Shown here piece after piece: positions 11,817 to 22,717 of a DNA stretch of 64,000 bases. Source of the DNA: Blasia pusilla (taxonomy: Eukaryota; Marchantiophyta; Marchantiopsida; Blasiales); NCBI GenBank assembly GCA_050084515.1, contig CM114272.1, positions 2,480,001-2,544,000 of the forward strand, written 5' to 3'. The notes under the pieces are model-generated. The model ran no database searches. It saw only the letters and a list, made by a program, of their open reading frames with translations, and was not told the origin of the DNA. How positions within the stretch are numbered: position 1 is the first letter of the stretch; each line of letters starts with the position of its first letter. The translations under genes and the position numbers were made by a program.

Positions 11817-14800
11817 ATGTCATCAGAGATGGAGTTGGATTCTCCATCTACTCGCTTATCTGGTTTTACACGCCCTCCTACAGCCGTAACCTCTCCCCCT
11901 GGTTCACCTCCTCATCGTCGATCTCGCCATTTTCCTCTAGATGCTAATACACCCATTACACTCGCTACATTTCTTCCGGATTCTCCTCTTCTCCCTTCTT
12001 CGCCTTGTCCTATTGAGCCTAATCCTAATCCATTATTACCGAATCCTTCTACTTTGCCATCCCCAGATATCTCATCTATGCCCTTGCTTCCAACTCCCAT
12101 CTATTCTACCCGAATCTCCCCTCTTCCTCCTCCTCCTTCCCCAACCTATGTACCCCCTCATCGTCGGCCATCACCACCTCTTGCACCTCCCACCTCCTCT
12201 CCTTGTAACCCTTCTACTTCTCCATTTGTACCAAAGGTTCGTTGCATACCTTGTGGTAAGGAGTTTGCTCCTAATGGGATCAAAAGACATCAGCGGTACT
12301 GTCGATCCATGCATGGGCCTTCAATCCCTAATCTGATAGCAACTCCTACTGCACTCCCCACAACAATTGCTTGGACCTGGTTAAGCCAAATTGATCTCCT
12401 TCGCTCTTTCCATCCAGGTCTTCCTCGTCCTAGACTCTACACTCGCATTCCTATTGCTCTTCGCCCCATCACCCAACAAGCTTTGCTATTCCCATTAGAA
12501 AGGTTAGCGCGTGACCCCACAGATATAAATGCTTGGTATCTCCTATTACTCTTCCCACAATGGGTTTTAGTCCTCCCTCCAAGGGGGGGTGCAACGGGTC
12601 ATCGTGAAACCTCCACACGTATTCAACGCTTTATGTCAGGGGATTGGGAGAATCTTCAGAATGAGCATGTACTTCGAGCTGAGGCCTTAGCTGCGGCTCA
12701 TCCCACTCAACATGCCAATCATGGGAGGCCTTCAATACAACAACGCCTTCGACGAAGTCTACTATTGGGGCAGGTTGGTGAGTTTTCACGTGCAACTCGA
12801 GCATTGGGTCCTCTTTCTCCGGCGATTCTAAGTGCGGAAACAATGGCTCTCTTAGAAGCTCTTCATCCTCCTTCAAGTGGCAATGCTCCATCTTTTGTGG
12901 AAGACTATACAACAGACCTTGACTTGGAGCTTGACTTGGAGATTTTCACAAGGGCTTTTCTGCATACTCCTCGCTTATCAGCAAGCGGGCTATCGGGGAT
13001 GGTTTTTGAGCATCTCCGCGATTGCTTCATCCCAGCAGATTCAGCAAGTGGCTTTATCTCTCTATATAAGGTGTGTGCACATATGGCGGCACGTCGTCTC
13101 CCATTCTCTATCTCTAGGCTCTTAGGGGCTTGTCGTTTGTTGGCTATGGATAAGCCTCCTTCAGATATGCACCCTTTGGCTGTTGGAGAGGTTTTATACC
13201 GCTTGGTCAGTCGATCCCTATGCTTGCAATTTCGTCCTCACTTTAGTGCCCACTTTTTTCCTCATCAATTTGGAGTGGCAACTCCTGGAGGTTGTGAGGT
13301 TGTGGTGTATGGGATTCGCTCCACTCTTGATATTCATCCAGATTGGGTAGCAATTCAAGTCGATGTGGCTAACGCATTAAATTCAGTTTCTCGTGCGGCC
13401 ATCTTTGAGGAATTACGTTGTGCAGGAGGACAACTCGCGAGCCTCATTCCATTTGTTTGCTCCTTCTATGCCTATGATACGCCCATTATCTATTCCCATC
13501 ATGCTACTTCTGGGGAATATAGTATTCTACAATCGGCTTGTGGCACACGTCAAGGTGATCCCATGGGGGGCCCACTCTTTGCCATTGCCCATTTTCGTGC
13601 CCTTCGAGCATCAGCGCAAGCATTTCCATCTTGTCTTTTCCCTTCTATTACTGATGACACTCACATTTTAGGTCCTCCTTCTGAAGTGGTTCCTGCTTAT
13701 ATCCATTTTGTGGAGCAACTCTCTTTCTTAAACCTTAAAGTCCAACCTAGTAAATGTGGAGTATGGTCTCCTTCATGCCTTCCCTCAACATTCACCCCAC
13801 CTACTCCTGATTTTCCCATTTACGTTGAAGGGGTTAGAGTTCTTGTGGTCCCAATTGGCTTCATCGACTATGTCTCAAAGTTCTTGGATGAGGCCCTTTT
13901 GAAAGACGTGAAATGGCTTCATTTATTACCTCATCTTGGGGATCCCCAAGTGGCTTATGGGATTCTCTCCCAATGTTTTCTTTGACGTCCTTCCTACCTT
14001 CTTCGCACTTGTCCTCCCACTTCAAGCTTCTTACATCGACTGGCCTCTTTTGATGCTTCTATCTTGGCAACTTTTGGTCAACTTCTTGGCCCGAATATCT
14101 TTGAGGGAGAGGATAGTGTCTTTGCTTCACGACAAGCTATCTTGCCTATTTCTTTTGGAGGGGTGGGACTATCCTCCACAGTCACATCTGTTCCCGCAGC
14201 CTTTTTGGGGAGTTGGGCGTTGGTAGCATCGATTATGGCTTCAAGGTTTCTCCAAGGAGATTCACCTATCTTGATGGATCATATCGCCCATGTCGAGGAG
14301 GGGACTTGTTATTTCAACAACAACTAAGATCTGCACGAGCTCTTCTTCCTCTTGCTACACAAGAAATTCTACCCCCTTTCAGTCAACTAATTAGAGAAGG
14401 GCTTGATCGACTTCAAGAGCATATCTCCGAGAATTTGCATCAAATCAACTTTTCCAGCATTCTTTCAGAGCCATCCTCCGACGGTAATCGAGTTCGTCTA
14501 AGTTCATGTGCAGGTACCGGAGCGGGGACGTGTCTTAGTGAAAATCCTCTTATTCTTCCATTTCGTCTTCCTCGAAGTATATTCTTGACAGCTTTGCGGT
14601 TACGTCTTGGACTTCCCCATCCTTCTCTCTTAGGTATGCCGAATTGTGTATGCGGGGATCCCATTGATGCCAAGGGTATACATATTCTCCGATGTGCACA
14701 TGGTGGAGAACGAACGGCCACACATGATGTCATTAGAGAGGCGGTAGCATCGGTGGCTCGTACGGCAGGATACACCGTTGGGCAAGAGCAACTCCATGTC

Positions 14801-15322
14801 CTACCTTCAACCACACAAGCAACCTCTCGTTGGAGAGTGGATCTTGTTATGTCTCGAGGTGGATTCCGGACACTAGGTGATGTGGTGGTTGCTGATCCAA
14901 CACGTTCTGACTTGGTGTGTAGAGCCGCACATACCAAAGGTTTGGCGGCCAAAGCTGCAGCAAGAATCAAGGAGTTAAGTTATGTTGTAAGACATGCGAC
15001 TGACGGATTTATGCCGTTTGCAGTGGAAGTATTCGGTCATTTACATGTGTCTTTTGATACTTTCCTGAAAACATATGCTCACCACTCCCTCGAGAATCAT
15101 CACCTTGCCCCTTCCCGTAGTCCTTCTCTCTCGGTTGTTACTACTTATTTTAGGCAATGCATCTCAGTGGCCTTACAACGTGCTCAAGCCTTGGCATTAA
15201 TACGTCGTGCGGAGGTGGTCGCTCGCCTCGTCGTCCATTCACGTCTGACCAACCACTCCTATTCTTATAAGATTTGTTTCAGGCAACCAATCGAGTTGCT
15301 CGTTGAACCGATGTTTATGTGA
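11817..15322 (+). pseudogene. Non-LTR retrotransposon ORF: CCHC finger, reverse transcriptase, CCHC and restriction-like endonuclease
   Basis: One reading of about 1,168 codons, the size usual for R2-type proteins. The start is placed at 11817 (MSSEMELDS), in frame with an earlier ATG at 11730 whose product looks like leader sequence. Residues 1-140 are Pro/Ser-rich. A zinc finger, CIPCGKEFAPNGIKRHQRYC, is at 12243-12302. RT motif A is QVDVANALNS (Asp at 13362), motif B is GTRQGDPMGGPLF (~13540), motif C is ITDDT (13647-13661). After the RT thumb, CVCGDP...HILRC (14645-14695) is the CCHC knuckle, and RVDLVMSRGG...LGDVVVADPT (~14830-14900) is a PD-(D/E)xK-type endonuclease. No APE endonuclease is present, so it belongs with the site-targeting early-branching LINEs (R2/NeSL/CRE/Dualen-like). 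Lesions: an in-frame TGA at 13983-13985 and a one-base loss in the G run at 14300-14303. Otherwise open. Confidence 0.85.
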
Positions 15323-15832
15323 GCATGTTGCCATTTTCTTTTTGCATTCTTTTATGCATTTTTTAACTTCTCTTTTGAATTGTTATTACCTTTCTTTTTC
15401 CACTTTTGAAGTTTATTTTATAATAAAGTGGATTCATACTATTTGAAATGATTGGTCCTAAGGTTGTTTAGTGGACAATTAATACTTGGAATCAAGTGTG
15501 GTTAAGGTAGTGCTTAAATATACATATAAGAATGTCCCACCCTCATCATTAATAAAGCCTCCTAGGTAGGAGAGCCCAGACGATCTCCACCTCGAGCTCC
15601 TAGCGCGATCGGACGATGCACAAGAGAGGTCCTGCTCTCGTCGCTTCCCCAGCAAGTAGCGCTGCGGCAGCTGTCGACCCAAGAACCCTCGGATCTTAAG
15701 CGTCTCCCAACGGTTCCAGCGCCGATGGAAGCTCGTGACGACTTTCCCCCGCGGACACGTACACGGCGCGATCCAGCCGTCCGACTCGGATGCTAGGGAA
15801 GTCTAATACTATATTATAATAATATATACTAA
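15323..15832. other. LINE 3' flank and a GC-rich patch
   Basis: 15323-15480 is T-rich with an AATAAA-like ATAATAAAG near 15420 and could be the 3' UTR of the preceding element; no poly(A) tail is visible. 15545-15795 is a sharply GC-rich patch (GCGATCGGACGATG, CCCCCGCGGACACG). It does not read as 5S, 18S or 28S rRNA to me and no function is assigned. Confidence 0.4.
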
Positions 15833-15894
15833 CTAGTATGTCAGCCGTGCGATGCACGGCTACCGTTTTCCTTAATTTAAACGTTTAATATAGA
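15833..15894 (-). mobile_element. Helitron 3' terminus (possibly a 62-bp mini-element)
   Basis: On the - strand the sequence has the hairpin AGCCGTGC-ATC-GCACGGCT (15843-15861, perfect 8-bp stem), then TGACATA, then CTAG at 15836-15833 followed by host T. This is the plant Helitron 3' end: short GC hairpin, a few bases, CTRR, insertion next to T. Reading back, TCTATATTAAACG begins at 15894 and is preceded by host A, which satisfies the A-TC...CTAG-T rule and would make a 62-bp element; a TC preceded by A is common, so that left end is uncertain. Confidence 0.5.
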
Positions 15895-15976
15895 TGGCTG
15901 ACACTTGCCGTGTTAAGACCCTGCTATTATTAACGAGTTCCATTTAAAAAGAATGAGATTAAGGAAAACGGTAGCC
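15858..15976. repeat. Perfect 19-bp inverted repeat
   Basis: GGCTACCGTTTTCCTTAAT (15858-15876) is repeated exactly as its reverse complement at 15958-15976. Similarity continues outward with one gap (CGTGC beside the second arm). The loop holds a 12-bp palindrome TTAAACGTTTAA at 15877-15888. Probably two head-to-head copies of the Helitron-like terminus or a fold-back element. Confidence 0.8.
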
Positions 15977-16819
15977 CGTGCTGAGTATTCACCACGTAGT
16001 ATACCGTATATAATACCGTAGCATGAATTAATAAATAATTAAATAATAGACATCCATCCAGGTAAATCAGCATATACGGTAACCACCTTCTATTTTTACT
16101 ATTTTCCAACATTAGAATTCTTCCCTTATCCAATTGTTCTAATTCGGGCATTATACTATTATTACATGTCCCTGTGACCGCCGCAAAAGAAGAATTAATT
16201 ATATATTGGGGTCAAATGATGTTGTTTGGCCCATTAACTATTAAATATCGGGTGAGGTGAGGCAAGATGGCTTTCATTACGGAATTAAATTGTGACCAAG
16301 GCCCGTTGGAACCTTCTGAAGTAATACTATATAATACTAAAGGCTGAGAATCTAAAATGGAATCTGGCCATGGAGGCTTTGCATGGCACAGAAAAGAAGA
16401 ATCATAGGGCTTTCATGAGTGTGCTTGAATCTCATCCTCATACAATAAATTAGTAAATGATATAGATATTTATTTATTGTCACCTATGAGCATATCAATC
16501 AACGAATCATTCATTAATTCCTTTCTTCAGTTTGAGGGTGAGATCGGAGTGTTTGCTTGGGAAGTGAAGAATTGAAAACTGAGGAGTTTGTGTGGTTATG
16601 GTGAGGGGTTTATGAAGAGGGCCAGTGCTTTGCTTCATTTTTGAAGCATCTGCTTGAATTTAGTACTATTATTTCGATGATGAATCCATGAGGGAATGAG
16701 AGGAAACTTCCCAGTAATCTGAGAGGATATAATTCACTCTATGTGGGTCTGGTGGCCATAAAGACTTCCACTGCTGTGATTCATATCTGATCTGATCTGA
16801 TTTCAGTTTAGGACAGAAT
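15977..16819. other. No gene recognised
   Basis: AT-rich, with short stretches such as TATAATACCGTA and ATACTATATAATACTA. The 73-codon frame 16151-15930 (- strand) has no motif. Nothing else seen. Confidence 0.5.
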
Positions 16820-17187
16820 CTAGAGCTCATGTATTGTTGATCTTCTTATGTTTGCTCTTCTTCCTGAGGATCGCATAAAAAAATTCATTAAAAAAATTGT
16901 TGTATCTGAAGTAGAGCAGTAGTTTTGCTTCATTTCTCGACTTAAGATTGAGCCCAGAAGGCAGTAAGTATTTCGTGCATCATCCTTCTCGGAATCGGTG
17001 GGTTTCAGCAATTCACTTGGAGCTTCTTTAGCTCTAAGACATCTACCTTCTGCTGTCTTCTGGTGCATGCTAAATAAATTGTGTGAATTCCATTGGTGGT
17101 GGGGAGTAGGAAGAGTTCTGTGCAAAAGGAGATTCGAGGTACTTGAATATTCATCTCCGTCCTCTTCAATTGCACATCTTTTCAGAA

Positions 17188-17727
17188 TCACCATTCCAAT
17201 CTGAATGTGGTTTTCCTCATGAGCTTCAACTTTCCACAAAGCCTGGCAGTATGATCGTGTTGTTTTCGAATCCATCTAGTTTCGATGGAGACTGGCGTTA
17301 GAATTTCATGCTGCCATTGGTGAGATGCTGCACGTGAAAATGAGTACTTTGGGATTAAGTTAGCTTCCATATAGAGTTGGTAGATCACCCTCAAGGCATC
17401 CATTCTGTTCAAAGCTACTTCTGGATCCATTCCAAAATCGTCAGTGGTGCTCGATTCTGCTAGTGGATCTACATCGAAGTCACCCATGTTGGGATCTACT
17501 GCTGGGTCTGCCCCAACTCATCTATTCTGTTTGAAGATGTTTCTGGATAAAATCAGACATGTTGGAATCAACTGCTGGACCTGCCCCAAATCATCCATGG
17601 TGGTCGATTCTACGTATTGCTGGGCATACCCCAAATCATCGATGGTGTTGGAATGTAGTCCAAGTCTACCCAAAAATCGTCCATCGTGTTTGGACGTGCT
17701 GCTTACTCCGACCTCCAAATCATCCAT
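17188..17727 (-). pseudogene. Unidentified open reading with M-D-D-L-G repeats, one in-frame stop
   Basis: Frames 17727-17518 and 17487-17188 are in register, broken only by the stop at 17518-17520. The N-terminal half is repeat-encoded and keeps an acidic MDDLG/IDDLG/DDFG motif (MDDLEVGVSSTSKHDG, TIDDLGYAQQ, TTMDDLGQVQQ, TTDDFGMDPE). The C-terminal ~80 residues are non-repetitive (ALRVIYQLYMEANLIPKY, then HEILTPVSIETRWI) and end in a basic stretch. A further frame 17275-16820, in another register, continues in a similar composition. I do not recognise a family. The minisatellite at 17440-18190 supplies the repeated part, so the frame may simply reflect a repeat whose unit is sometimes a multiple of three. 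Confidence 0.25.
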
Positions 17728-18190
17728 GCTGTTTGAATCTAGTTCAGATCTACTGCCAGATCTTTCATGGTGTTTTAATGTTTTGGATCCACCCCAAAAT
17801 TTTGCAGTCTACTCCTGATCTACACTGAAACCTTCCCTTCCCTGGTCTCTAGATCTACCCCCAAATCATCCTGTCTACTCGAATCTACTCCAGATCATCC
17901 GTGCTGCTCGAATATCAGCCAGATCGACACCCAAATTATCCATGCTGATCAGATGTACTCCAGATCTACAACCAAATCCTCCATGCTGCTCGAATCTCAG
18001 CCAGATCTACACCCAAATCAGCCATGCTGATCAGTTCTACTCCAGCTCTACACCCCACCCAAAGCACCCATGCTGCTCAGAACCACCCCAGATCCACACC
18101 CAAATCATCTACAGTGCTCCAATCTCCTCCACATCCATTCCAATTCATCGATGGTGTCTACATCTACCCCCAAATCATCCTTAATCTAGA
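17440..18190 (+). repeat. Degenerate minisatellite, ~41-50 bp unit
   Basis: Units resemble CCAAATCATCCATGCTGCTC followed by GAATCTACTCCAGATCTACA. Well-kept units have CATG at 17941, 17982, 18023 and 18069 (spacings 41, 41, 46); about 15 more degraded units extend back to 17440. Three + strand frames and one - strand frame over the array are by-products of it. Confidence 0.75.
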
Positions 18191-18222
18191 TTTCCACTTT
18201 TTTTCCCCTTGTCTACCAACGT

Positions 18223-18386
18223 CGATCGATCTATGGGTTGGAGATGGAGTGCTTTGTGGGTGCACTGCAATCGCATCAATGATGAGAGTTGCTATTTTCG
18301 ATCGATCTATGGGTTGGAGATGGAGTGCTTTGTGGTGCACTTCAATCGCATCAATGATGAGAGTTGCTATGTTCGATCGATCTTCG
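18223..18386 (+). repeat. Tandem duplication, 75-76 bp, 2.2 copies
   Basis: CGATCGATCTATGGGTTGGA begins at 18223 and 18299, and CGATCGATCT again at 18374. Copies 1 and 2 are almost identical. It ends five bases before the first KCBP exon, so it lies in what would be the promoter/5' UTR of that gene. Confidence 0.9.
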
Positions 18387-18390
18387 CAGG

Positions 18391-18441
18391 ATGAGTTCGA
18401 CAGACATGGCAGCTTTTTGTGCCACGCTTGATAGTTTTCAG
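18391..18441 (+). CDS. KCBP: KCBP exon 1 (initiator)
   Basis: ATG at 18391 opens MSSTDMAAFCATLDSFQ (17 codons, phase 0), then CAG|GTGCGC. The family has an Ala-rich helix ending in FQ at this splice point. In the family the N-terminus is longer, so either an upstream exon exists or the protein started short. Confidence 0.6.
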
Positions 18442-19196
18442 GTGCGCCCTCAACTCCTTCGATCTAATTACTAATACTTAGATTCTTTTTCTTATTACTA
18501 GTCTGTCTTCCAATCCTTCGAATGATTATCAGAATCCTTCGGATTATGATCACAACGCTTATTTCAGCACTCTATTCCATCCCTCTCCCTTCGCAATGGA
18601 GCCTCTTGGGGCTTTCTGTTTGGTCATAAGTGGATGAGAATGTCGTCAGAGTGTGAGATTGGTAGATCATTAGTAAGTAAAGAAATGGTTTAAGGCTTAC
18701 TCGCAATTACAGCGAGTGAATTAGTGATGATACAGCTTTGGCCCTCCTTTATTACATTCATAGTGTCATCTGAGTGACTTTACAGTGAGTTTCATTGATA
18801 CCTCACGTGAAAATGGGAAGGATAATATGACTGAAAGCTGACTTAGTTGCATTTAGAGGGTCATAGAATTGCATTTACAATCAGTTTGATTGATATCTCA
18901 CTAGAAAATGGAAATGGTAATAATATGACTGAAAGCTGACTTCATTGCAATTAGAGGGTCCTATGAATGACTCCTCAGTGAGTTTGATTCTTGACTTCAT
19001 TGCGATTAGAGGGTCCTATGAATGACTCAGTGAGTTTGATTCTTGTCTCACGTGAGAATCGAAAGGAGATTAACATCTCAGAGAGCTAACTTAATTGCAT
19101 TTACAGCGAATCAGTGATACACCCATTGATTCGATGGGTGCATGATAAGAAACTTGTGAAGGGTCTTATGGCCGTGTTAGTTGCAATGAGCTGCAG

Positions 19197-19331
19197 GCGG
19201 AGTTGTTCTTAAAACTCATGCGGAAGGAGAGGAAAAATGGAGGGAGGGGCAGCATCTTCACCCTTGCAGAGGAAACGCCTCGGGGGAAAGAAATCAAGTA
19301 CACCATTGAGGATATGTTGTCCTACCAGAGG
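19197..19331 (+). CDS. KCBP: KCBP exon 2
   Basis: Acceptor CTGCAG|GCGGAG. 45 codons, phase 0 at both ends: AELFLKLMRKERKNGGRGS then IKYTIEDMLSYQR. This matches the family block in which a V/A-E-x-FL-x-LM helix is followed by a basic insert and F/YT-x-EDML. The donor reads AGG|GCAAGT, a GC-AG type. 18442-19196 is intron with no other feature seen. Confidence 0.7.
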
Positions 19332-19708
19332 GCAAGTTCTCCTTTCTCGTTCCTTCCTACCTACCTGTCTATATCTACCTATGAATTTTTTAATAGATTC
19401 ATTGCTACACTTGTAGTGTGTTCACCAATCTTATGTATCTTGCTTTTGGACATGTTCGAGTGGTATAGTAAACTTTCATGCACACATTTTGAACCCAAGT
19501 TCTCCTTATCTGCTCTCTGTATCTCACTCCTGCAGCTCAAGTTTTTCCAGATCTGGCTATGGTGCTCTTGTTTCGGCTTCTTCTATGCGATGATTTAGAT
19601 TAGCCCTTCACCACATCCCAAGTCCTTTCCAATCTTGATATGGTGCTCTTCCTGTTTCATTTTCTATTCTATTATAGTTTTTTTTTCACCACATCCTCAT
19701 CTCCACAG

Positions 19709-19944
19709 CTTTTCCAATACGGCGATGGTACCTTGGCATTGGCAAGAGTATTCGAGCCAAAGATGAGGAATTTCTTAGATTTTAACACGATTGCTCTAAT
19801 GGATGTGAAACTTTTTGACGTGGAACCTCCACACCTCTCACTCATTCTCAAAATTTACAAGCACACCCTAAAACCTAAACGCCAGGACCTCATAGATGAT
19901 ATGTTTGCTCGGCTTTGTAAACAAACTCATGGCAACCCATATAG
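19709..19944 (+). CDS. KCBP: KCBP exon 3 (MyTH4)
   Basis: Pyrimidine tract and CCACAG acceptor at 19703-19708. Phase 0 start: LFQYGDGTLALARVFEP, later LSLILKIYKHTLKPKRQDLI and DDMFARLCKQTHGNPYR. The last block is the MyTH4 signature (elements D-x-x-FAQ-x-x-KQT-x-x-NP). The exon ends ATAG|GTACTA in phase 2, and the R codon is completed by exon 4. No stops. Confidence 0.8.
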
Positions 19945-20480
19945 GTACTAGGTGCAATGCCATCCATCCACATAACTCTCTAAACCCTTAGAATCTGCAA
20001 TAAACTTTGTGTTGGATTTGATTGCAGAATTAGATTAGAAGGGTTTCTTGCATGTGTGACTCAATTTTCGTTTCATATATTTTTAAGAAGCAACCCCATA
20101 GGTACTACATGTAGTGCCATCCATTTCCGCTTTTCAAATCTCTATCGTATGGATTTGATTCTAGATCTAGATCTTCAATTTGAGGGGTTTCTTGTTATGT
20201 TATTCATGTTCCGTTTCATATTTTTGATGGAATAGCTTAGATAGGAAGTAGGTGCAATGCCATCCATGCACAAAGCTCCATTTTGCAACCTTAGTTGCTA
20301 GAATTCTATGGATTTGATTCCATAGAAGTCCAGGGCTTCAAATTTGGAGTGTTTCTTGCTAGTAAAAAAACTCATTTCGTTCATGAGACAACCCATTTAG
20401 ATACTAGCAACATGATGGAATGCAGCTCCCTTTTCCATAGTGCTCTTAGCAAGATGCTTGAATTGGATGGGTGGTTGCAT
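19944..20480 (+). repeat. Degenerate ~150-bp tandem repeat within the exon 3-4 intron
   Basis: GGTACTAGGTGCAATGCCAT recurs at 19944, 20101 (GGTACTACATGTAGTGCCAT), 20244 (GGAAGTAGGTGCAATGCCAT) and weakly at ~20399; each is followed by GATTTGATTC and GGGTTTCTTGC-like text. Unit 1 starts at the exon 3 splice donor, so the donor sequence itself has been copied along the intron. Confidence 0.6.
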
Positions 20481-20486
20481 ATGTAG

Positions 20487-20752
20487 ACCTTGTTTGTTGA
20501 AGACTTGGGAGCTCATGTATTTGGTTGCATCTGCAATGCCCGCCTAAATCTGCAATGCCCCAAATGGTGATGCTCAAGTCCAAAGAATAGCCCTCGACAC
20601 TTGGAATGCCTTGAAGAGATCCATGAAGGGCGGGCCTCGGAAAATCAGCCCATCTTATGCAACGAAAGCTCACCACTCCCGTTTCCTTTATGGATGAAAA
20701 TTATGAGGAAATCTCTTACGACATGACTCCAACAATTGGTGATGCAGCATAG
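20487..20752 (+). CDS. KCBP: KCBP exon 4 (MyTH4/FERM junction), damaged
   Basis: Acceptor ATGTAG. Reads LLKTWELMYLVASAMP, stop TAA at 20545, GDAQVQRIALDTWNALKRSM, KGGPRKISP, then a one-base shift into RKLTTPVSFMDENYEEISYD and MTPTIGDAA, ending TAG|GTGAGG. These match successive family blocks (KAWELMYLC, DAQVLA, LKRSIKAGPR, RKLTT, EEISYDM). About ten codons are missing on each side of ISP relative to the family. This exon alone rules out a functional product. Confidence 0.8.
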
Positions 20753-21399
20753 GTGAGGGAATCCACTCTCCAACATCTAATGGATGGGTGCACCCTTTTT
20801 CTCATCTTCTCCTCCATTCTTCTTATGTATGTGTTTGCACATGAAATGTTAGTAATAGATGGATAGAATTTGATGCATTTTAGTGAGCTCATACTTTGAA
20901 ACCACGATCGTCTCTTATGAAATCCATATTATTAATCTCACACTTTCAATCATCATATGATTTAGAATGCATTGGAGCTTCACACTTAAGCCATCAAATG
21001 AGTTGGATTCCATCTTCATTCTAAGCTTACACCATCATATGCCATTGATGGATAACTGTATCTCAAATGCAGAAAAGAGGTTGGTATTTGTAGAAACACA
21101 AAGATAGTATCTACATTTCATTTTGAAGAGCCTTGAACTTATGCATCTTCTTGAGTGTAATCTAGTGGATGGGGTGATGGCATATATATGTTCGATGAAT
21201 TGTGGGTATGACTTTTGGGGAGAAAGAGAAGTAGTTATATAAAGGAACACTTGGGGACTACAAGTGCTCAAGACCACAATATCTAAGTCCATGTCTCTTG
21301 GCAGGAGCTCCCGGGAATCATTAAGTTGATTACTTATAATACATTTGGAATGTTTGAGTGTAGCAAACGCGCCTTTGGATCCAAAGCAATCAAAAGTGG
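20753..21399. other. KCBP intron sequence, no feature
   Basis: Lies where the family would have an exon for the start of FERM (the block ending in LFECRKV). I could not find it here or downstream to 22717; it is lost or too diverged. Confidence 0.5.
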
Positions 21400-22640
21400 A
21401 AATTCTGGTGAGCATTGGTGGTCAAGTTTGAAGTGTATTATTGGTTGGGGACAACTTCCAAAAGGAGGTGTTGGTCTTCTTTTGGTAGAATAGTGTTGTT
21501 GTTTGGGCTTAGTTCCAATGGAGGAGGTTATGAGATTCTTCACCCATAACCCAAAAAAACATTTTCTAGTGTGTTATGGGCTTTAATCCAAGGGAAGTGT
21601 TGATATTCTTAAGGTAGAATGGTGATATTTGGGCTTTCATTCCAATAGAGTAGGTTTTGAAATTCTTGACCAAATTGGGAAGTAGAGCTCTTTGGGATGA
21701 TATTAACTCCTTTGGAAGTGTTGGGCTTCTTGGTCCATAACCCATACACCAATTGGGAAGTAGAGGGCTTTGAGCTTCATTCCTTTGGAAGTATTGGGCT
21801 TCTTTAGGTAGAATGGTCTTGTTAAGGCATGACTTCATTGGAAGAGGTGTTGAGATCTTTGGCCCATAGCTAGTCAAAAATTTGGGAGGGGAAAAAAATT
21901 TAGATGAATTCAATTATCTCTATTTGAAGTATTGAACTCCTTTGATTAGAATTGATTTTTCTTATTGGTGACTAAACCATTTGGGAGGAGGAGGGAGAAA
22001 TTTTTTGGGTAAATTCAATTAACTCTATTACAAGTGTTGAACTCCTATGATTAGAATTGATTTTTCTTATTGATGATTAAAAATTTGGGAGGAGAAGGGC
22101 CTGGAGGGAGAATTTTTTTTGGATGAATTCAATTAACTCTATCGGAAGTATTGAACTCCTTTGATTCGAACTGATTTTTCTTATTAATGATTAAAAAATT
22201 TGGGAGGGGAAGGGCTTGGAGGAAGATTTTTTTTGGGTGAATTCAATTAACTCTATTGGAAGTATTGACCTCCTTTGATTAGAGCTGATTTTTCTTATTG
22301 ATGATTAAAAATTTTAGGAGGGAGAGGGACAAATTTTGTTGGGTGAATTCAATTAACTCTATTGGAAGTATTGAACTCACTTGCTTAGAATTGATTTTGA
22401 TTATTGATGATTACATCCGAGATGTTGATATTCTTGATCCATAACCTATCCACAAATTGGGAAGCGTTGAGTGTTATGTTGAGTGGGGAAGATTACATTG
22501 GAATTGTTGAACTTCTAGAATAGAATTGATATTAGTTCTTGATGATTCCATTGAAAGCAGTGTTCAGTGTTCGGCTTCTTGACCCACAACTCATCCACAA
22601 TTTAGGAAGAAGAGATGGTGAAAATCTCACTAGAGGTCTT
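21400..22640 (+). repeat. Intronic degenerate tandem array, ~105-120 bp
   Basis: Best-kept units share GAATTCAATTAACTCTATTG then GAAGTATTGAACTCCTTTGA and a run GATTTTTCTTATTGATGATT, with anchors at 21906, 22011, 22125, 22239 and 22345 (spacings 105, 114, 114, 106). Before 21900, more diverged units alternate phrases such as CCTTTGGAAGTGTTGGGCTT and CCATAACCCATACACCAATT. Frames over the array are incidental. Confidence 0.8.
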
Positions 22641-22717
22641 GGATCCATACTTCCATGCAAGATAGAATAATATTCCTCCTCTCTAACACTTGTGGAATTG
22701 GATTGGTGGCTCCCTAG

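Noticed and set aside
11330-12336. Small frames overlapping the start of the non-LTR element (11702-11947, 11941-12336, 12100-11912)
   Set aside because: Shadows in other frames of the Pro/Ser-rich N-terminus, or pyrimidine-rich leader sequence.
14440-14970. 176-codon - strand frame across the endonuclease domain
   Set aside because: Antisense shadow; the + strand frame carries the CCHC and endonuclease motifs.
15545-15795. GC-rich patch as ribosomal DNA
   Set aside because: No 5S, 5.8S, 18S or 28S core motif that I recognise is present.
21906-22450. Regular repeats as a CRISPR array
   Set aside because: Units are long and degenerate without conserved repeat/unique spacer alternation, and the genome is a plant.
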